DNA of 64,000 nt from Tateyamaria sp. Alg231-49. Its GTDB lineage: Bacteria > Pseudomonadota > Alphaproteobacteria > Rhodobacterales > Rhodobacteraceae. A program made the position numbers and the translations under genes. The notes under the pieces are model-generated. The model saw only the letters and a list, made by a program, of their open reading frames with translations, did no database searches and had not been told where the DNA came from. The stretch is from NCBI RefSeq assembly GCF_900143535.1, contig NZ_FRFA01000002.1, forward strand, positions 62,001-126,000. The letters run 5' to 3'. Each line of letters opens with the position of its first letter. The stretch's first letter is position 1. Below are positions 43,679 to 53,035 of this stretch, piece by piece.

Positions 43679-44548
43679 ATGTTTGATCAAAGCTCAACCC
43701 TCTACCCGGTGTCCGAAACCTCTCTTACCTTCAAGACGGATGACGGGGCAGAACTGGTTGGACGGTTTTATCGACCCGACACTGATCCGGTCGCTGCGGT
43801 TGTGCTGAACAGTGCCACGGGCGTGTTTCAAACGTTCTACACTCACTTTGCCCGCTGGCTCGCGGCCGAGCGGGGGATCGCCTGCCTGACCTATGACTAC
43901 CGGGATGTCGGGCGGTCGTGGTCGGGGCCTTTGCGGGCCTCAACGGCTGACATGTCCGATTGGGGGATTCGCGATCAGGTGGCCGCACGCCGCGCGATGT
44001 CGCGGGCCATGCCCAATGCGCCCCTCTGGATCGTGGGGCATTCTCTGGGTGCGATGTTGCTGCCCAACCAACCCGAAACAGAGACCATTGAACGCGTCAT
44101 CGGGGTCGCCTCTGGGATGGTGCACTACAGCGATCACCCCTGGCCATATCGTGCCTTGGCGATGAATTTCTGGTTCACCATCGGGCCTTTGGCGACCGCA
44201 ATTTGTGGATACCTGCCGGGCAAACGGTTGGGGTTCGGAGAAGACTTGCCCAGTGACGTGTTCTGGCAGTGGCGCAAGTGGTGTACCGCACGCGGGTTTA
44301 ATGCTGGCGACATTGGCCCAAGGCTGCCAGCGCCAAACTGGGGGAGTGACGCCAAGGTGCGCCTGCACGCGTTCACCGACGATGATTTGATCCCATCACA
44401 CTGTGTGGATCGTCTGGCTGAGAACTATGCCGGCAAGGCAGAGGTTGTACTGATTGATCCGAAAAAGCACGGGCTGGACAGCGTCGGACATCTGAGCGCG
44501 TTTTCGCGACGCAATCGGGCGCTGTGGCCGCTGTTTCTGGATGGGTAG
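43679..44548 (+). CDS. Alpha/beta-hydrolase, TetR-controlled
   Basis: 289 residues with the alpha/beta-hydrolase layout: FKTDDGAELVGRFYRP, VLNSATGVFQTFYTHFARWL (oxyanion region), LTYDYRDVGRS, the nucleophile elbow IVGHSLGAMLL and a late Asp/His region (FTDDDLIPSH, then KKHGLDSVGHLS). There is no signal peptide, so it is cytoplasmic. The substrate is unknown; TetR control suggests an inducible detoxification or ester-degradation role. GGAGG precedes the ATG at 43679, making the GTG at 43676 unlikely. The 4.5S RNA gene follows on the other strand. Confidence 0.88.
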   Translation: MFDQSSTLYPVSETSLTFKTDDGAELVGRFYRPDTDPVAAVVLNSATGVFQTFYTHFARWLAAERGIACLTYDYRDVGRSWSGPLRASTADMSDWGIRDQVAARRAMSRAMPNAPLWIVGHSLGAMLLPNQPETETIERVIGVASGMVHYSDHPWPYRALAMNFWFTIGPLATAICGYLPGKRLGFGEDLPSDVFWQWRKWCTARGFNAGDIGPRLPAPNWGSDAKVRLHAFTDDDLIPSHCVDRLAENYAGKAEVVLIDPKKHGLDSVGHLSAFSRRNRALWPLFLDG

Positions 44549-44603
44549 GGGGAGCGACCTGTTCGGCGCCAGCACTGTCTCAGGCGCGAGTCCTGTCCCG
44601 AAG

Positions 44604-44673
44604 TGCCGTGGCCCTCTCGCGGTTCTTTCGAACCGCTGCCGGGCCTACGCGCGTCTTGCGTAGCAAGACACGC
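44604..44673 (-). other. Two strong hairpins downstream of the SRP RNA gene
   Basis: On the minus strand past the 4.5S RNA lie GTCTTGC-tac-GCAAGAC (about 44653-44669) and GCGGTTC-gaaa-GAACCGC (about 44617-44634). Neither is followed by a clear T run. They may be processing or stability elements, or a weak terminator, for the RNA. Confidence 0.5.
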
Positions 44674-44679
44674 TGAGGT

Positions 44680-44772
44680 GAGAGATTGACAACGACCCAA
44701 GCGGGGCTCGTTACGGCTGCTTCCTTCCGGATCTGACCGGGTTGGCGAGGCGCCTGCCCGCGCCAACCTCTC
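44680..44772 (-). ncRNA. ffs: Signal recognition particle 4.5S RNA
   Basis: The minus strand carries the conserved SRP RNA domain IV core GTCAGATCCGGAAGGAAGCA, capping a long hairpin. The two ends pair as GAGAGGTTG (44772-44764) with CAATCTCTC (44688-44680), one G-U. About 93 nt, typical for the bacterial short form. It binds Ffh to target ribosomes to the membrane. Confidence 0.93.
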
Positions 44773-44779
44773 GACGAGT

Positions 44780-44808
44780 GATATAGTCCTGACGTCTCAC
44801 GGGCGCAA
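44780..44808 (-). promoter_or_regulatory. Promoter of the SRP RNA gene
   Basis: On the minus strand, TTGCGC (44808-44803) and TATATC (44785-44780) are separated by exactly 17 bases. The -10 element ends 7 bases before the RNA's predicted 5' end. Confidence 0.6.
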
Positions 44809-44816
44809 GCGTCTGA

Positions 44817-46616
44817 TCAGATCAACACACTCACCTCAAGAAAACCGGCCTCGTTCTCGCCGATCAACTGCGGCTCAAACGCAGCGATCTCGTCAAGATG
44901 TGCTTCGGCATGGGGTGAAGTTTCGATGAACACGCGTCTCGGATGCTCAGACGCAAAACGCCAAACGGTTGGGCAATGGTCAGGCGGCATAGCCCCGCGC
45001 GCCACCATGCGGTGAACTGCGTCGCATAGATCATAGTTTGTCCGGACAACTTGAGTGTCTTGGGTAATGCCGGGAAAATTCCCGCCACCCGCAGCCCGAA
45101 AGCTGGTCGTAGCGACAAGGAATTTTGCGTCCTCATCCACAGGAGCATCGCGGTAGCTAAGCCGCCGCACCCGCCGTGCGTTTGGGCTCATGATTTGTCC
45201 CGAGGTGTCAAACATTGCGGGGCGAAAGGGGTCGATTTCGGCGTTTAGGCCGTGGAGCATGTCAAAGTTGAAAGAGGGTACGTCGGGGTCCACCAATCGA
45301 CCTGTTCCGCTCGCAGTCGGGGCGAAAAAAACGGCGGCCCGCTCAACCCATCGTACCAGTTCGGCACCTGTCAGAACGAGCGCCCAGATGGCATTCGAAA
45401 ACGGGTTCAGCATTGAGACATGGCGCGCCTGTACAGGCCCGGCGGGGATATGCACATAGTTGCGGGGCCCCGCGACGCCGCCCATCGTTATGGGCGCAAC
45501 CGAGGCAAGCAGCGGCAGATCAGCCAGATCCGAGCCCGCGACCTGCTCTTTGATGACATCCACCATGGTTCGGGCAATCAACGCGTCAGACGGTCCAGAC
45601 ATTAACATCCCGAAATAGCTGTGCAGCCCGGAATTGGTGTGTGCCAGTGTCCGATCCAATATGGTTTGAGTTCGCTCGATTGCTGGCGCAATCAGAGTGG
45701 CTATGTCCGGGGGCGGAACGTCATCTTCGCAAGGCGTCAGCAGCTTCACGTCATGGCTCGCGACATGCCAGCCAGTTTCGGTCCAGCCCAATGACAGGTC
45801 GATCTGGCCAAGTGCTTCAGCCGCAAAGCCGGGCATCACAGCTGGAATCCCATTCAAATCCGTTTGCCCGTCGACGCCCGGGAACAGCTGGTGCGTGTGG
45901 CCCAGAACGAGGGCGTCAACGCCCTCGACTTCATGGGCGAGAGAGGCGCCAAAATTTTCACCATCCGTCGACTCGCGGGTGCCAATGCCACTGTGGCACA
46001 GCATCACAACAATGTCGGCCCCACCCTCTTGCAGGGCAGCCACAGCGCGTCGAGCCGCTGGGACACCGTCATCAAATTCGATCAATCCTGCCAAGAATCG
46101 TTGGTTCCAGATCGCCGTTTCCGGCGGCAACACGGATGTCACGCCGATCTTGATGGTGCGCGCTTGCCCGTCCGAGCACGTGATGGTGCGCGTCAGCATT
46201 ACGGTCGGCGCGACTCCGGCTACGGCGCCATGCGAAAAGCTTGCGCAAAGCGTGGGTGCATTTGTGTATCTGACGATCCGTTCCAGAAACGGCACACCGA
46301 AATCAAAATCGTGGTTTCCAAGGCCTACGGCGTCATAGTCCAGCGCATTGAGAAGGTCGGGCCAAGGATGGCGTTCCTGGCTTGGTTGTGCCGCGCAATC
46401 TGCGCCGACAGGTGTGCCCTGCAAAGCATCTCCGTTGTCAAAAAGGATGCAAGCCCCCTTGGCTGTTGCCCGCGCCCTTTGAATCGTACTTGCCAAAACA
46501 TCAAACCCGCGCCCCTTCTCATTGCGCTGGTGCAATGCGTCCCATCTGGTCAGGTGCATGTGGACATCGCTGGTTGCAAGTATACGCAAATCAGCCAAGG
46601 CATAAGGCGAGTTCAT
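44817..46616 (-). CDS. cpdB: CpdB-like 2',3'-cyclic phosphodiesterase/3'-nucleotidase
   Basis: 599 residues. The N-terminal metallophosphatase (about 8-310) has all metal motifs: ATSDVHMHL, DNGDALQGTP, GLGNHDFDFG, MLCHSGIG and VLGHTHQLFPG. The C-terminal 5'-nucleotidase substrate domain (about 350-560) includes LVATTSFRAAGGGNFPG. It should convert 2',3'-cyclic nucleotides to 3'-nucleotides and then nucleosides. Unusually it starts MNSPYALADLRILATSD, with no signal peptide, while CpdB is normally periplasmic. An RNase T2 gene 8 kb away would make its 2',3'-cyclic substrates. nudC is divergent. Confidence 0.9.
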   Translation of the reverse strand: MNSPYALADLRILATSDVHMHLTRWDALHQRNEKGRGFDVLASTIQRARATAKGACILFDNGDALQGTPVGADCAAQPSQERHPWPDLLNALDYDAVGLGNHDFDFGVPFLERIVRYTNAPTLCASFSHGAVAGVAPTVMLTRTITCSDGQARTIKIGVTSVLPPETAIWNQRFLAGLIEFDDGVPAARRAVAALQEGGADIVVMLCHSGIGTRESTDGENFGASLAHEVEGVDALVLGHTHQLFPGVDGQTDLNGIPAVMPGFAAEALGQIDLSLGWTETGWHVASHDVKLLTPCEDDVPPPDIATLIAPAIERTQTILDRTLAHTNSGLHSYFGMLMSGPSDALIARTMVDVIKEQVAGSDLADLPLLASVAPITMGGVAGPRNYVHIPAGPVQARHVSMLNPFSNAIWALVLTGAELVRWVERAAVFFAPTASGTGRLVDPDVPSFNFDMLHGLNAEIDPFRPAMFDTSGQIMSPNARRVRRLSYRDAPVDEDAKFLVATTSFRAAGGGNFPGITQDTQVVRTNYDLCDAVHRMVARGAMPPDHCPTVWRFASEHPRRVFIETSPHAEAHLDEIAAFEPQLIGENEAGFLEVSVLI

Positions 46617-46776
46617 ACCTCAAATCCCCCCATAGGTTGAGCGAATGCAACCCCGGACACACAGGTATGGCGCAATCCGTGCCTGGGTGTGGATTGTATG
46701 CCGGCATTGCACCCGCTCGATGCCCGTGCCAAGCCTGCACGCAGATTTGAGATGCTGAAAATGGAGGCATTAAGGC

Positions 46777-47745
46777 ATGCGTCACGCCGAAACAGTCACT
46801 TTTGGAGGGTCGGCACTGGACCGTGCTGGCGAAGTGCGCGGAGACGCGACGGCTTTGGCCGCAGCAGCCACTGACCCGGCTGCGCGCACGATCCTGTTGT
46901 GGCGAGGCAAACCATTGATTGATCAGTCCCGCCCGGCCAAACTGGTGCGTTTGCCGATGGACCATCCAGTCTTGGCGTCTGCTGATCCGACGCCCATCCT
47001 GTTGGGGCGCGAAGACGGGGCACCCCGCTTTGCGCATAGTCTGTCCGGATGGGAGCCCGAAGACCTTGATGCCAGCCAACTGGGTGGATTTCTCGACCCC
47101 AGCGAACAGCATCATCCCGAATTCAGCGCTGATGAAGTGTTTCTGGAACTCAGGCGTGTGATGACATGGCTGAACCCGCGTGACGCAGAATTGGCGGCAA
47201 CAGCCAAGGCCGTCTTTGGCTGGCACGCAAGTCACCGTTTTTGTGCAAAATGTGGGGAACCTTCTGACGTGACGATGGGCGGATGGCAGCGAACATGCCC
47301 TGCCTGCAACGCCCATCACTTTCCACGCACCGACCCGGTGGTGATTATGCTGATCACACATGGAAATTCGGTGCTTATGGGCCGCTCTCCGGGGTGGCCA
47401 GAGGGGATGTTTTCACTGCTTGCCGGCTTTGTGGAGCCGGGCGAGACGCTCGAGGCTGCCGTGCGCCGCGAAGTGTTTGAGGAATCCGGTGTGCGCGTGG
47501 GGCATGTGGACTATCTTTCCAGCCAGCCATGGCCGTTTCCCGCCTCTTTGATGTTTGGATGCCATGGCCACGCCACTTCCGAAGAGATTACGATCGACCC
47601 GGAAGAGATCGAGGCGGCGATGTGGGTCAGCCGCGAAGAAATGATGACTATTTTCGCCGGAGAGCACCCCACTGTCCTGCCAGCGCGCAAAGGGGCCATC
47701 GCACACTTTTTGATTGAAAACTGGCTTGCGGACACTTTGGATTAG
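46777..47745 (+). CDS. nudC: NAD(+) diphosphatase NudC
   Basis: 322 residues. An N-terminal domain (about 1-130) is followed by a four-Cys zinc ribbon (FCAKCGEPSD, then TCPACNAHHFPR). The Nudix domain has the box GFVEPGETLEAAVRREVFEE and the NudC-specific SQPWPFPASLMFG. It hydrolyses NAD(H) to NMN(H) and AMP, and in other bacteria removes NAD caps from RNA. The start at 46777 (MRHAETV) has a moderate AGGCAT site. The SRPBCC gene follows after 38 bases on the same strand. Confidence 0.95.
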   Translation: MRHAETVTFGGSALDRAGEVRGDATALAAAATDPAARTILLWRGKPLIDQSRPAKLVRLPMDHPVLASADPTPILLGREDGAPRFAHSLSGWEPEDLDASQLGGFLDPSEQHHPEFSADEVFLELRRVMTWLNPRDAELAATAKAVFGWHASHRFCAKCGEPSDVTMGGWQRTCPACNAHHFPRTDPVVIMLITHGNSVLMGRSPGWPEGMFSLLAGFVEPGETLEAAVRREVFEESGVRVGHVDYLSSQPWPFPASLMFGCHGHATSEEITIDPEEIEAAMWVSREEMMTIFAGEHPTVLPARKGAIAHFLIENWLADTLD

Positions 47746-47783
47746 TCCGACACTGGAGGCACAGTGATCAGGCAGGCCCATCT

Positions 47784-48251
47784 ATGAAATTCTCAGCTCA
47801 AGAGGACGTTTCAGCCCCAATCGACCAGGTGTTTGAAGCCCTGTGCGATTTTGAAATGTTTGAGCGTCAGGCCATGCGCCGGGGTGCGGAGTTGCAGCGG
47901 GTTGATCCGTCTGCCCAAGTGGGCGTTGGTATGCGCTGGAAGGTGAAATACACCACACGCGGACGCAAGCGCGACTTTGATCTGGAATTGACACAGTTCG
48001 ATCCAACAAATCAGATGCTGTTTGCTGCTAAATCTAGTGGATTAGACGCCACATTCACGGTCGACCTGTTGGCCCTGTCGCGCAACAAGACGCGCTTGGC
48101 GGTGGCACTGGAAATGAAGCCGCTAAACTTGTCTGCGCGCCTGCTGATCCAGTCGCTAAAGCTTGCCAAGTCGAACCTGACCAAGAAGTTCAAAGACCGC
48201 GTGGCGGACTACGCTAAAAACCTCGGCGAGCGGCTACAGAGCACATCCTGA
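47784..48251 (+). CDS. SRPBCC superfamily protein
   Basis: 155 residues. The START/SRPBCC lipid- or small-molecule-binding fold starts MKFSAQEDVSAPIDQVFEAL and continues with WKVKYTTRGRKRDFDLEL and a basic C-terminal helix (about 115-150). It is probably a cytoplasmic binding protein; the ligand is unknown. It lies 38 bases after nudC and is convergent with pheA. The gap before pheA holds a TTTGGCC/GGCCAAA hairpin (about 48269-48288) that may terminate weakly, though no T run follows. Confidence 0.82.
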   Translation: MKFSAQEDVSAPIDQVFEALCDFEMFERQAMRRGAELQRVDPSAQVGVGMRWKVKYTTRGRKRDFDLELTQFDPTNQMLFAAKSSGLDATFTVDLLALSRNKTRLAVALEMKPLNLSARLLIQSLKLAKSNLTKKFKDRVADYAKNLGERLQSTS

Positions 48252-48319
48252 TAGGTGGGTCGCGTGCAGGACTGTTTGGCCCAAACAGGCCAAATGCGCC
48301 CGCCCGACGACCCGGGTTG

Positions 48320-49150
48320 TCAGTCCCGCTTGGCCGCTGCCGGATAAACCCCGAGGATATCGAGGCGGTTGGTAAAGAACGACAACTCTTCCAGCGCACG
48401 CGCAACGGGCGGATCTTCTGGATGCCCTTCGACATCTGCGTAGAACTGCGTCGCTGTGAATGCGCCACCGACCATGTAGCTTTCCAGCTTGGTCATGTTC
48501 ACCCCGTTTGTCGCAAACCCGCCCATAGCTTTGTAAAGCGCGGCTGGAATGTTGCGTACTTCAAAGACGAAGGTGGTGATGATCGTCTCGCCCCGCCGGG
48601 ACATATCTGCCTTTGGCGACATCAGGAGGAAGCGGGTGGTGTTGTGCCCCTGATCCTCTATGTCGCGCGCCAGAATTTCCAGACCGTGGATATCGGCCGC
48701 AACGGCTGAGGCAAGAGCGCCCACGCCCATCTCGCCAGCTTGCGCAATGGCGGCGGCGGCACCAGCACTGTCGGCGGCGGCCTCCGACGTGATTCCGTGG
48801 GCATCAAGAAAGGCGCGGGCCTGTGGGATCAGAACCAGATGTGCGCGGACGTGTTTTATGTCTGCTAGCGTCTGTCCCGGCACCGCCATCAGGGCGATGC
48901 GCACACGAATAAATGCCTCATCCACGATATGCATACCACTTTCGGGCAACAGCCGGTGAATGTCTGCAACGCGTCCGTAGGTGGTGTTTTCGACTGGCAA
49001 CATGGCCATGTCCGCGCGCCCGTCGCGTACCGTTGCGAACACGTCCTCAAACGTGGTGCACGGCACGGCTATGGCATCAGGGCGCGCTTTGACCACGGCC
49101 TCGTGGCTGTAGGCGCCCAATTCCCCCTGAAACGCGATCCGATCTGCCAT
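48320..49150 (-). CDS. pheA: Prephenate dehydratase
   Basis: 276 residues. The catalytic domain (about 1-185) starts IAFQGELGAYSHEA and has VENTTYGRVADIHRLL and the conserved NTTRFLLMS (Thr-Arg-Phe) motif. A C-terminal ACT regulatory domain (about 195-270) shows VRNIPAALYKAMGGFATNGV and LESYMVGG, so it is likely inhibited by phenylalanine. It converts prephenate to phenylpyruvate. There is no chorismate mutase domain. GAAGGACG precedes the ATG at 49150; the frame extends to 49294. It is divergent from the cytochrome gene. Confidence 0.95.
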   Translation of the reverse strand: MADRIAFQGELGAYSHEAVVKARPDAIAVPCTTFEDVFATVRDGRADMAMLPVENTTYGRVADIHRLLPESGMHIVDEAFIRVRIALMAVPGQTLADIKHVRAHLVLIPQARAFLDAHGITSEAAADSAGAAAAIAQAGEMGVGALASAVAADIHGLEILARDIEDQGHNTTRFLLMSPKADMSRRGETIITTFVFEVRNIPAALYKAMGGFATNGVNMTKLESYMVGGAFTATQFYADVEGHPEDPPVARALEELSFFTNRLDILGVYPAAAKRD

Positions 49151-49294
49151 CTTTGTTCGTCCTTCGTGCACGGCCCCACATCGCGCACAACAACGGGCAG
49201 GGCGATTGGTCGCGCTTACTACACCTTGCCAGTTGCAAGGGGAAGCCGTAGATACCCGCGGACAACAATAGGCGACACGGGGACACGATTCCAA

Positions 49295-49801
49295 ATGTTC
49301 GACACGATGACCTTCACCAAGATTGCAGCAAGCCTATGTGGTGCTCTGCTTATTTTACTGTTGGGTAAATGGGCTGCTGAGGAACTTTATCACGCAGGCG
49401 GACATGGTGAGCAATCCTATGTGATCGACACGGGCGCCGATGAAACGGCCGAAGTCGTCGAAGAAGTGCCTTTTGAAACAATTCTTGCCTCTGCTGACAT
49501 CGGCAACGGTGCGAAAGTCTTCCGCAAGTGTAGCGCGTGCCACAAAGTGGAAGAGGGCGCGAACGGCACTGGACCATATCTTTATGGCGTTGTTGGCCGC
49601 GACGTAGATTCTGCCAGCGGGTACGGATCATATTCCGGTTCGCTTGAGGCTGTCGTCGATGTTTGGACTGCCGAAGCCCTTAACGGTTTCCTTGAAAACC
49701 CCAAGAAATATGCCCCCGGCACATCTATGGGCTTCAACGGCCTGCCCAAAGTTCAAGACCGCGCGGACGTGATCGCGTATCTCGACAGCCTGGATGGCTA
49801 A
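49295..49801 (+). CDS. cycM: Membrane-anchored cytochrome c (CycM/cyt cy type)
   Basis: 168 residues. An uncleaved-looking N-terminal membrane segment (about 8-28, KIAASLCGALLILLLGKWA) and an acidic linker (about 40-60) lead to a class I cytochrome c domain with haem motif CSACH (79-83). The distal Met ligand is in GTSMGFNGLP. It resembles the cytochrome cy of Rhodobacter, which carries electrons between the bc1 complex and oxidases or reaction centres while tethered to the membrane. The start was set at the Met before the anchor; the frame is open upstream to 48929. An intrinsic terminator follows. Confidence 0.93.
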   Translation: MFDTMTFTKIAASLCGALLILLLGKWAAEELYHAGGHGEQSYVIDTGADETAEVVEEVPFETILASADIGNGAKVFRKCSACHKVEEGANGTGPYLYGVVGRDVDSASGYGSYSGSLEAVVDVWTAEALNGFLENPKKYAPGTSMGFNGLPKVQDRADVIAYLDSLDG

Positions 49802-49828
49802 ATAAAATTGCCTTGTTGGCCGTAAAAC

Positions 49829-49859
49829 AGCCGTTCGCATAGCGCGGGCGGCTTTTTTT
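49829..49859 (+). terminator. Intrinsic terminator after cycM
   Basis: AGCCGTTCGC pairs with GCGGGCGGCT (two G-U) around ATAGC, followed by seven T. Confidence 0.9.
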
Positions 49860-49992
49860 GTGCCCAGTTAGGCCTCTCTCACGCTCAAGCGCGCCAGATC
49901 ACATATTCTCAAGTTGCATATTGGCAGCGGGCGTCATTAGCTTATGTCACAGAACAAGACGGCCCAGAATGCCACCAGACGGAGGATCAGCA

Positions 49993-51939
49993 ATGCGTAA
50001 AATCCAAGACCAACACCAAGCACAGGCACGAACGAAAACAGTTCATGCAAGAAACACCCGGTGGGGTTTGGGGATTTTGGGGCTGATCATTACTTTTGCG
50101 CTGGCCAGCTTTGTGCGCGCGGACGGGCATGAGACGATCGTAAGCAGCCATGGCTATTCCTTTTACGGCGACTTGAAGTACCCCGAGGACTTTCCGCATT
50201 TTGACTATGTGAACCCGGATGCACCCAAGGGCGGTGAAATCTCGCTTGGCACTGTGGGCACGTTTGATTCCATGCACCCCTATACCCGCAAGGGCCGTGC
50301 CGGCGCGCTGTCCTCCTCAATCTACGAAAGCCTGCTCGGCGAAGGGGTCAACGGGACTTCGGCACCCGCAGATGTTTACGGCGAATACTACGGTCTGCTG
50401 GCAGAGCGGCTTGAATATGACGAAGGCAAGAACTGGGTCACCTTCTACATGCGCCCCGAGGCGCGGTTTTCCGACGGCTCACCTGTCACGGCCCATGACA
50501 TTGCGTTCAGCCATAATCTGTTGCTGGACGAGGGGCTGAAATCTTATGCCGATGCCGTCCGCAAACGCATTCCCAAAGTCGAAGTGCTCGATGATCACAC
50601 GATCAAATTCTACTTCACCGAAGGCATCTCGCGTCGCAGCCTGATTGATCAGGTCGGCTTCGTACCCGCGTGGTCTAAAAAATGGTACGAAGAAACCGGC
50701 GCCCGTCTTGATGAAAGCCGTCTGGAGATATCGCCGGGTTCCGGCCCGTATGTCGTTAATACCGTCGATGTGAACCGCCGGATTGTCTACAAACGCAACC
50801 CTGACTACTGGGCCGCGGACCTGCCGTTCAACGTGGGGCGCAACAACTTTGACAGCATCCGGATTGAGTATTTCGGGGATGCCGAGGCAGCGTTTCAGGC
50901 GTTTTTGGCGGGTGAATTCACCTACCGTACCGAAAACGACAGCAAGAAATGGGCAACCGGCTATGACGCGCCCAAGGTGCGCAGCGGCGCCATCGTAAAG
51001 ACTGAGCTGCCCGATGGTTCACCCCCAACCCCATCCGGGATTGTGTTCAACCTCGGCTCCGAAGTACTCAAGGACAAGCGTGTGCGCGAGGCGATCTCGC
51101 TTGCGTATAACTTTGAGTGGACCAATGCATCGTTGCAGTATGGGCTGTTCCAACAGCGGGCATCGTTTACTCAAGATACGCCGCTGATGGCGACAGGCCT
51201 GCCAGAAGGTGCAGAGCTCGCGTTCTTGGAAACACTGGGCGATGTCGTTCCCGCCGACATGCTGACCACAGAGGCCCGCATGCCCCACACCTCGAACGAG
51301 GAGCGGCTGTTTGACCGGCGCAATGCACGCAAGGCGATGGCACTGCTGGATGACGCCGGGTGGCTGGTCGGCGATGACGGCATACGCCGCAAGGATGGGA
51401 AGGTGCTTGAACTCAACTACCTGTTCAACTCGTCCTCTGCCGACACGCTGTCGGGTGCGATGGAAAACTTCGTGTCTAACGTACAAAAGCTTGGCATCGA
51501 CATCACTTTTGAAAAGGTCGACTCGTCCCAATACACGTCGCGCGAACGCGATCGGGACTATGATCTGGTCTATGACGCCTACGCGCCCTTCCTCGGCACC
51601 GGCACAGGTCTGATGCAACGCTACGGATCTGAGGCGGCAGAGTTTTCGCTGTTCAACCCCGCCGGACTTGCCAGCCCAATGGTGGACGCGATCATCGAAG
51701 CGTCCCTGAACGCGGAAACGCGCGAGGCGGAAGAGGCCTCGTTGACGGCGCTCGATCGTGCATTGCGTTACGAGTTCATCATGATCCCCGTCTGGTACAA
51801 GCCCACGCATTGGGTCGCGCACTACGATATGTATGAATACCCTGAAACGATCCCGCCTTACGCGCTCGGGCAACTGGATTTCTGGTGGTACAACGAAGAA
51901 AAAGCTGCCGCTCTGAAAGCTTCTGGCGCGCTAAGGTAA
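49993..51939 (+). CDS. yejA: YejA-like peptide ABC transporter substrate-binding protein
   Basis: 648 residues. The basic N-terminus precedes a signal-type segment (about 30-44, [17 protein letters not shown]). The family 5 extracellular solute-binding domain follows, with the YejA-specific opening [20 protein letters not shown] and [20 protein letters not shown]. It delivers oligopeptides to YejBEF; the E. coli system also imports microcin C. GGAGGATCAGCA precedes the ATG at 49993; the frame is open to 49858. It is the first gene of a four-gene operon with gaps of 4 bases or overlaps. Confidence 0.93.
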   Translation: MRKIQDQHQAQARTKTVHARNTRWGLGILGLIITFALASFVRADGHETIVSSHGYSFYGDLKYPEDFPHFDYVNPDAPKGGEISLGTVGTFDSMHPYTRKGRAGALSSSIYESLLGEGVNGTSAPADVYGEYYGLLAERLEYDEGKNWVTFYMRPEARFSDGSPVTAHDIAFSHNLLLDEGLKSYADAVRKRIPKVEVLDDHTIKFYFTEGISRRSLIDQVGFVPAWSKKWYEETGARLDESRLEISPGSGPYVVNTVDVNRRIVYKRNPDYWAADLPFNVGRNNFDSIRIEYFGDAEAAFQAFLAGEFTYRTENDSKKWATGYDAPKVRSGAIVKTELPDGSPPTPSGIVFNLGSEVLKDKRVREAISLAYNFEWTNASLQYGLFQQRASFTQDTPLMATGLPEGAELAFLETLGDVVPADMLTTEARMPHTSNEERLFDRRNARKAMALLDDAGWLVGDDGIRRKDGKVLELNYLFNSSSADTLSGAMENFVSNVQKLGIDITFEKVDSSQYTSRERDRDYDLVYDAYAPFLGTGTGLMQRYGSEAAEFSLFNPAGLASPMVDAIIEASLNAETREAEEASLTALDRALRYEFIMIPVWYKPTHWVAHYDMYEYPETIPPYALGQLDFWWYNEEKAAALKASGALR

Positions 51940-51943
51940 TCGC

Positions 51944-53035
51944 ATGGGCCCCTATATCCTGCGCAGGCTGCTGCTGGTCATCCCGACCTTGCTGGGCATC
52001 CTGCTGGTCAACTTCACTCTTACCCAGTTTGTGCCGGGTGGCCCGGTCGAACAGGCCATCGCCCGCGCCCAAGGGGGCGGGGACGTCTTTGGCGGCTTTG
52101 CCGGGGGCAACAACGATGCGGGCGCGGATGAGCTGAACACCGCCTCTGACAGCACCTATGTGGGCGCGCGTGGTCTGCCGCCCGAGTTCATTGCCGAATT
52201 GGAAAAGGAATTTGGGTTCGACAAACCCCCAGTTCAGCGGTTCCTGAATATGGTGTGGAACTATGCCCGCTTTGACTTTGGCGAAAGCTACTTCCGAAGT
52301 ATCGGGGTCATTGACCTCGTGATCGAAAAGCTTCCCGTGTCGATCACGTTGGGGCTGTGGTCTACGGTCATTGCCTATCTTGTGTCGATCCCGCTGGGCA
52401 TTGCCAAGGCGGTGCGCGATGGGACGCCCTTTGACACATGGACCTCCGGCGCCATTATCGCCGCCTACGCCATCCCGGGGTTTCTTTTTGCGATCCTGCT
52501 GCTCGTGCTTTTCGCAGGGGGCAGTTACTGGCAGATTTTCCCGCTGAGGGGGCTTACCTCTGACAATTGGGACGACCTTGGCACCTTCGCCAAGATTGCA
52601 GACTACTTCTGGCACATCACTTTGCCGGTTCTCGCCGGGACAATCGGGGCGTTCGCCACGCTGACCTTGCTGACCAAGAACAGCTTTCTGGACGAAATCA
52701 AAAAGCTGTACGTCATGACCGCCCGCGCCAAGGGATTGTCGGAAAAACGCGTGCTTTATGGTCACGTTTTCCGCAACGCGATGCTGATCGTGATTGCAGG
52801 CTTTCCGGCCGTGTTCATCGGGGTGTTCTTTGGTGGGTCGTTGATCATTGAAACGATCTTTTCCCTCGACGGTCTGGGCCGCCTTGGGTTCGAGGCAGCG
52901 GTGGCGCGTGATTATCCAATTGTGTTCGGGACGCTATATATTTTTGGCCTCATGGGCCTGCTCGTCGGCATCATTTCTGACTTGATGTATGTCCTCGTTG
53001 ACCCCCGCATCGACTTTGAGCGGAGGGAAGGTTGA
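51944..53035 (+). CDS. yejB: Peptide ABC transporter permease YejB
   Basis: 363 residues. The inner-membrane permease begins [20 protein letters not shown], followed by a periplasmic insertion (about 35-110). The binding-protein-dependent transport domain (about 130-350) contains the EAA-type loop [20 protein letters not shown] for contact with the ATPase. It starts 4 bases after yejA and its stop overlaps the yejE start (TGATG), so the operon is translationally coupled. Confidence 0.95.
   Translation: MGPYILRRLLLVIPTLLGILLVNFTLTQFVPGGPVEQAIARAQGGGDVFGGFAGGNNDAGADELNTASDSTYVGARGLPPEFIAELEKEFGFDKPPVQRFLNMVWNYARFDFGESYFRSIGVIDLVIEKLPVSITLGLWSTVIAYLVSIPLGIAKAVRDGTPFDTWTSGAIIAAYAIPGFLFAILLLVLFAGGSYWQIFPLRGLTSDNWDDLGTFAKIADYFWHITLPVLAGTIGAFATLTLLTKNSFLDEIKKLYVMTARAKGLSEKRVLYGHVFRNAMLIVIAGFPAVFIGVFFGGSLIIETIFSLDGLGRLGFEAAVARDYPIVFGTLYIFGLMGLLVGIISDLMYVLVDPRIDFERREG

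Noticed and set aside
48269-48288. Intrinsic terminator between the SRPBCC gene and pheA
   Set aside because: TTTGGCC/GGCCAAA forms a 7-bp stem but no T run follows on either strand, so I did not list it as a terminator.
48929-49294. Upstream extension of the cytochrome c frame
   Set aside because: It is antisense to pheA; the membrane anchor fixes the start at 49295.
51019-52765. Long minus-strand frames (284 and 328 residues) in yejA/yejB
   Set aside because: Shadows of the yej operon with no family features.
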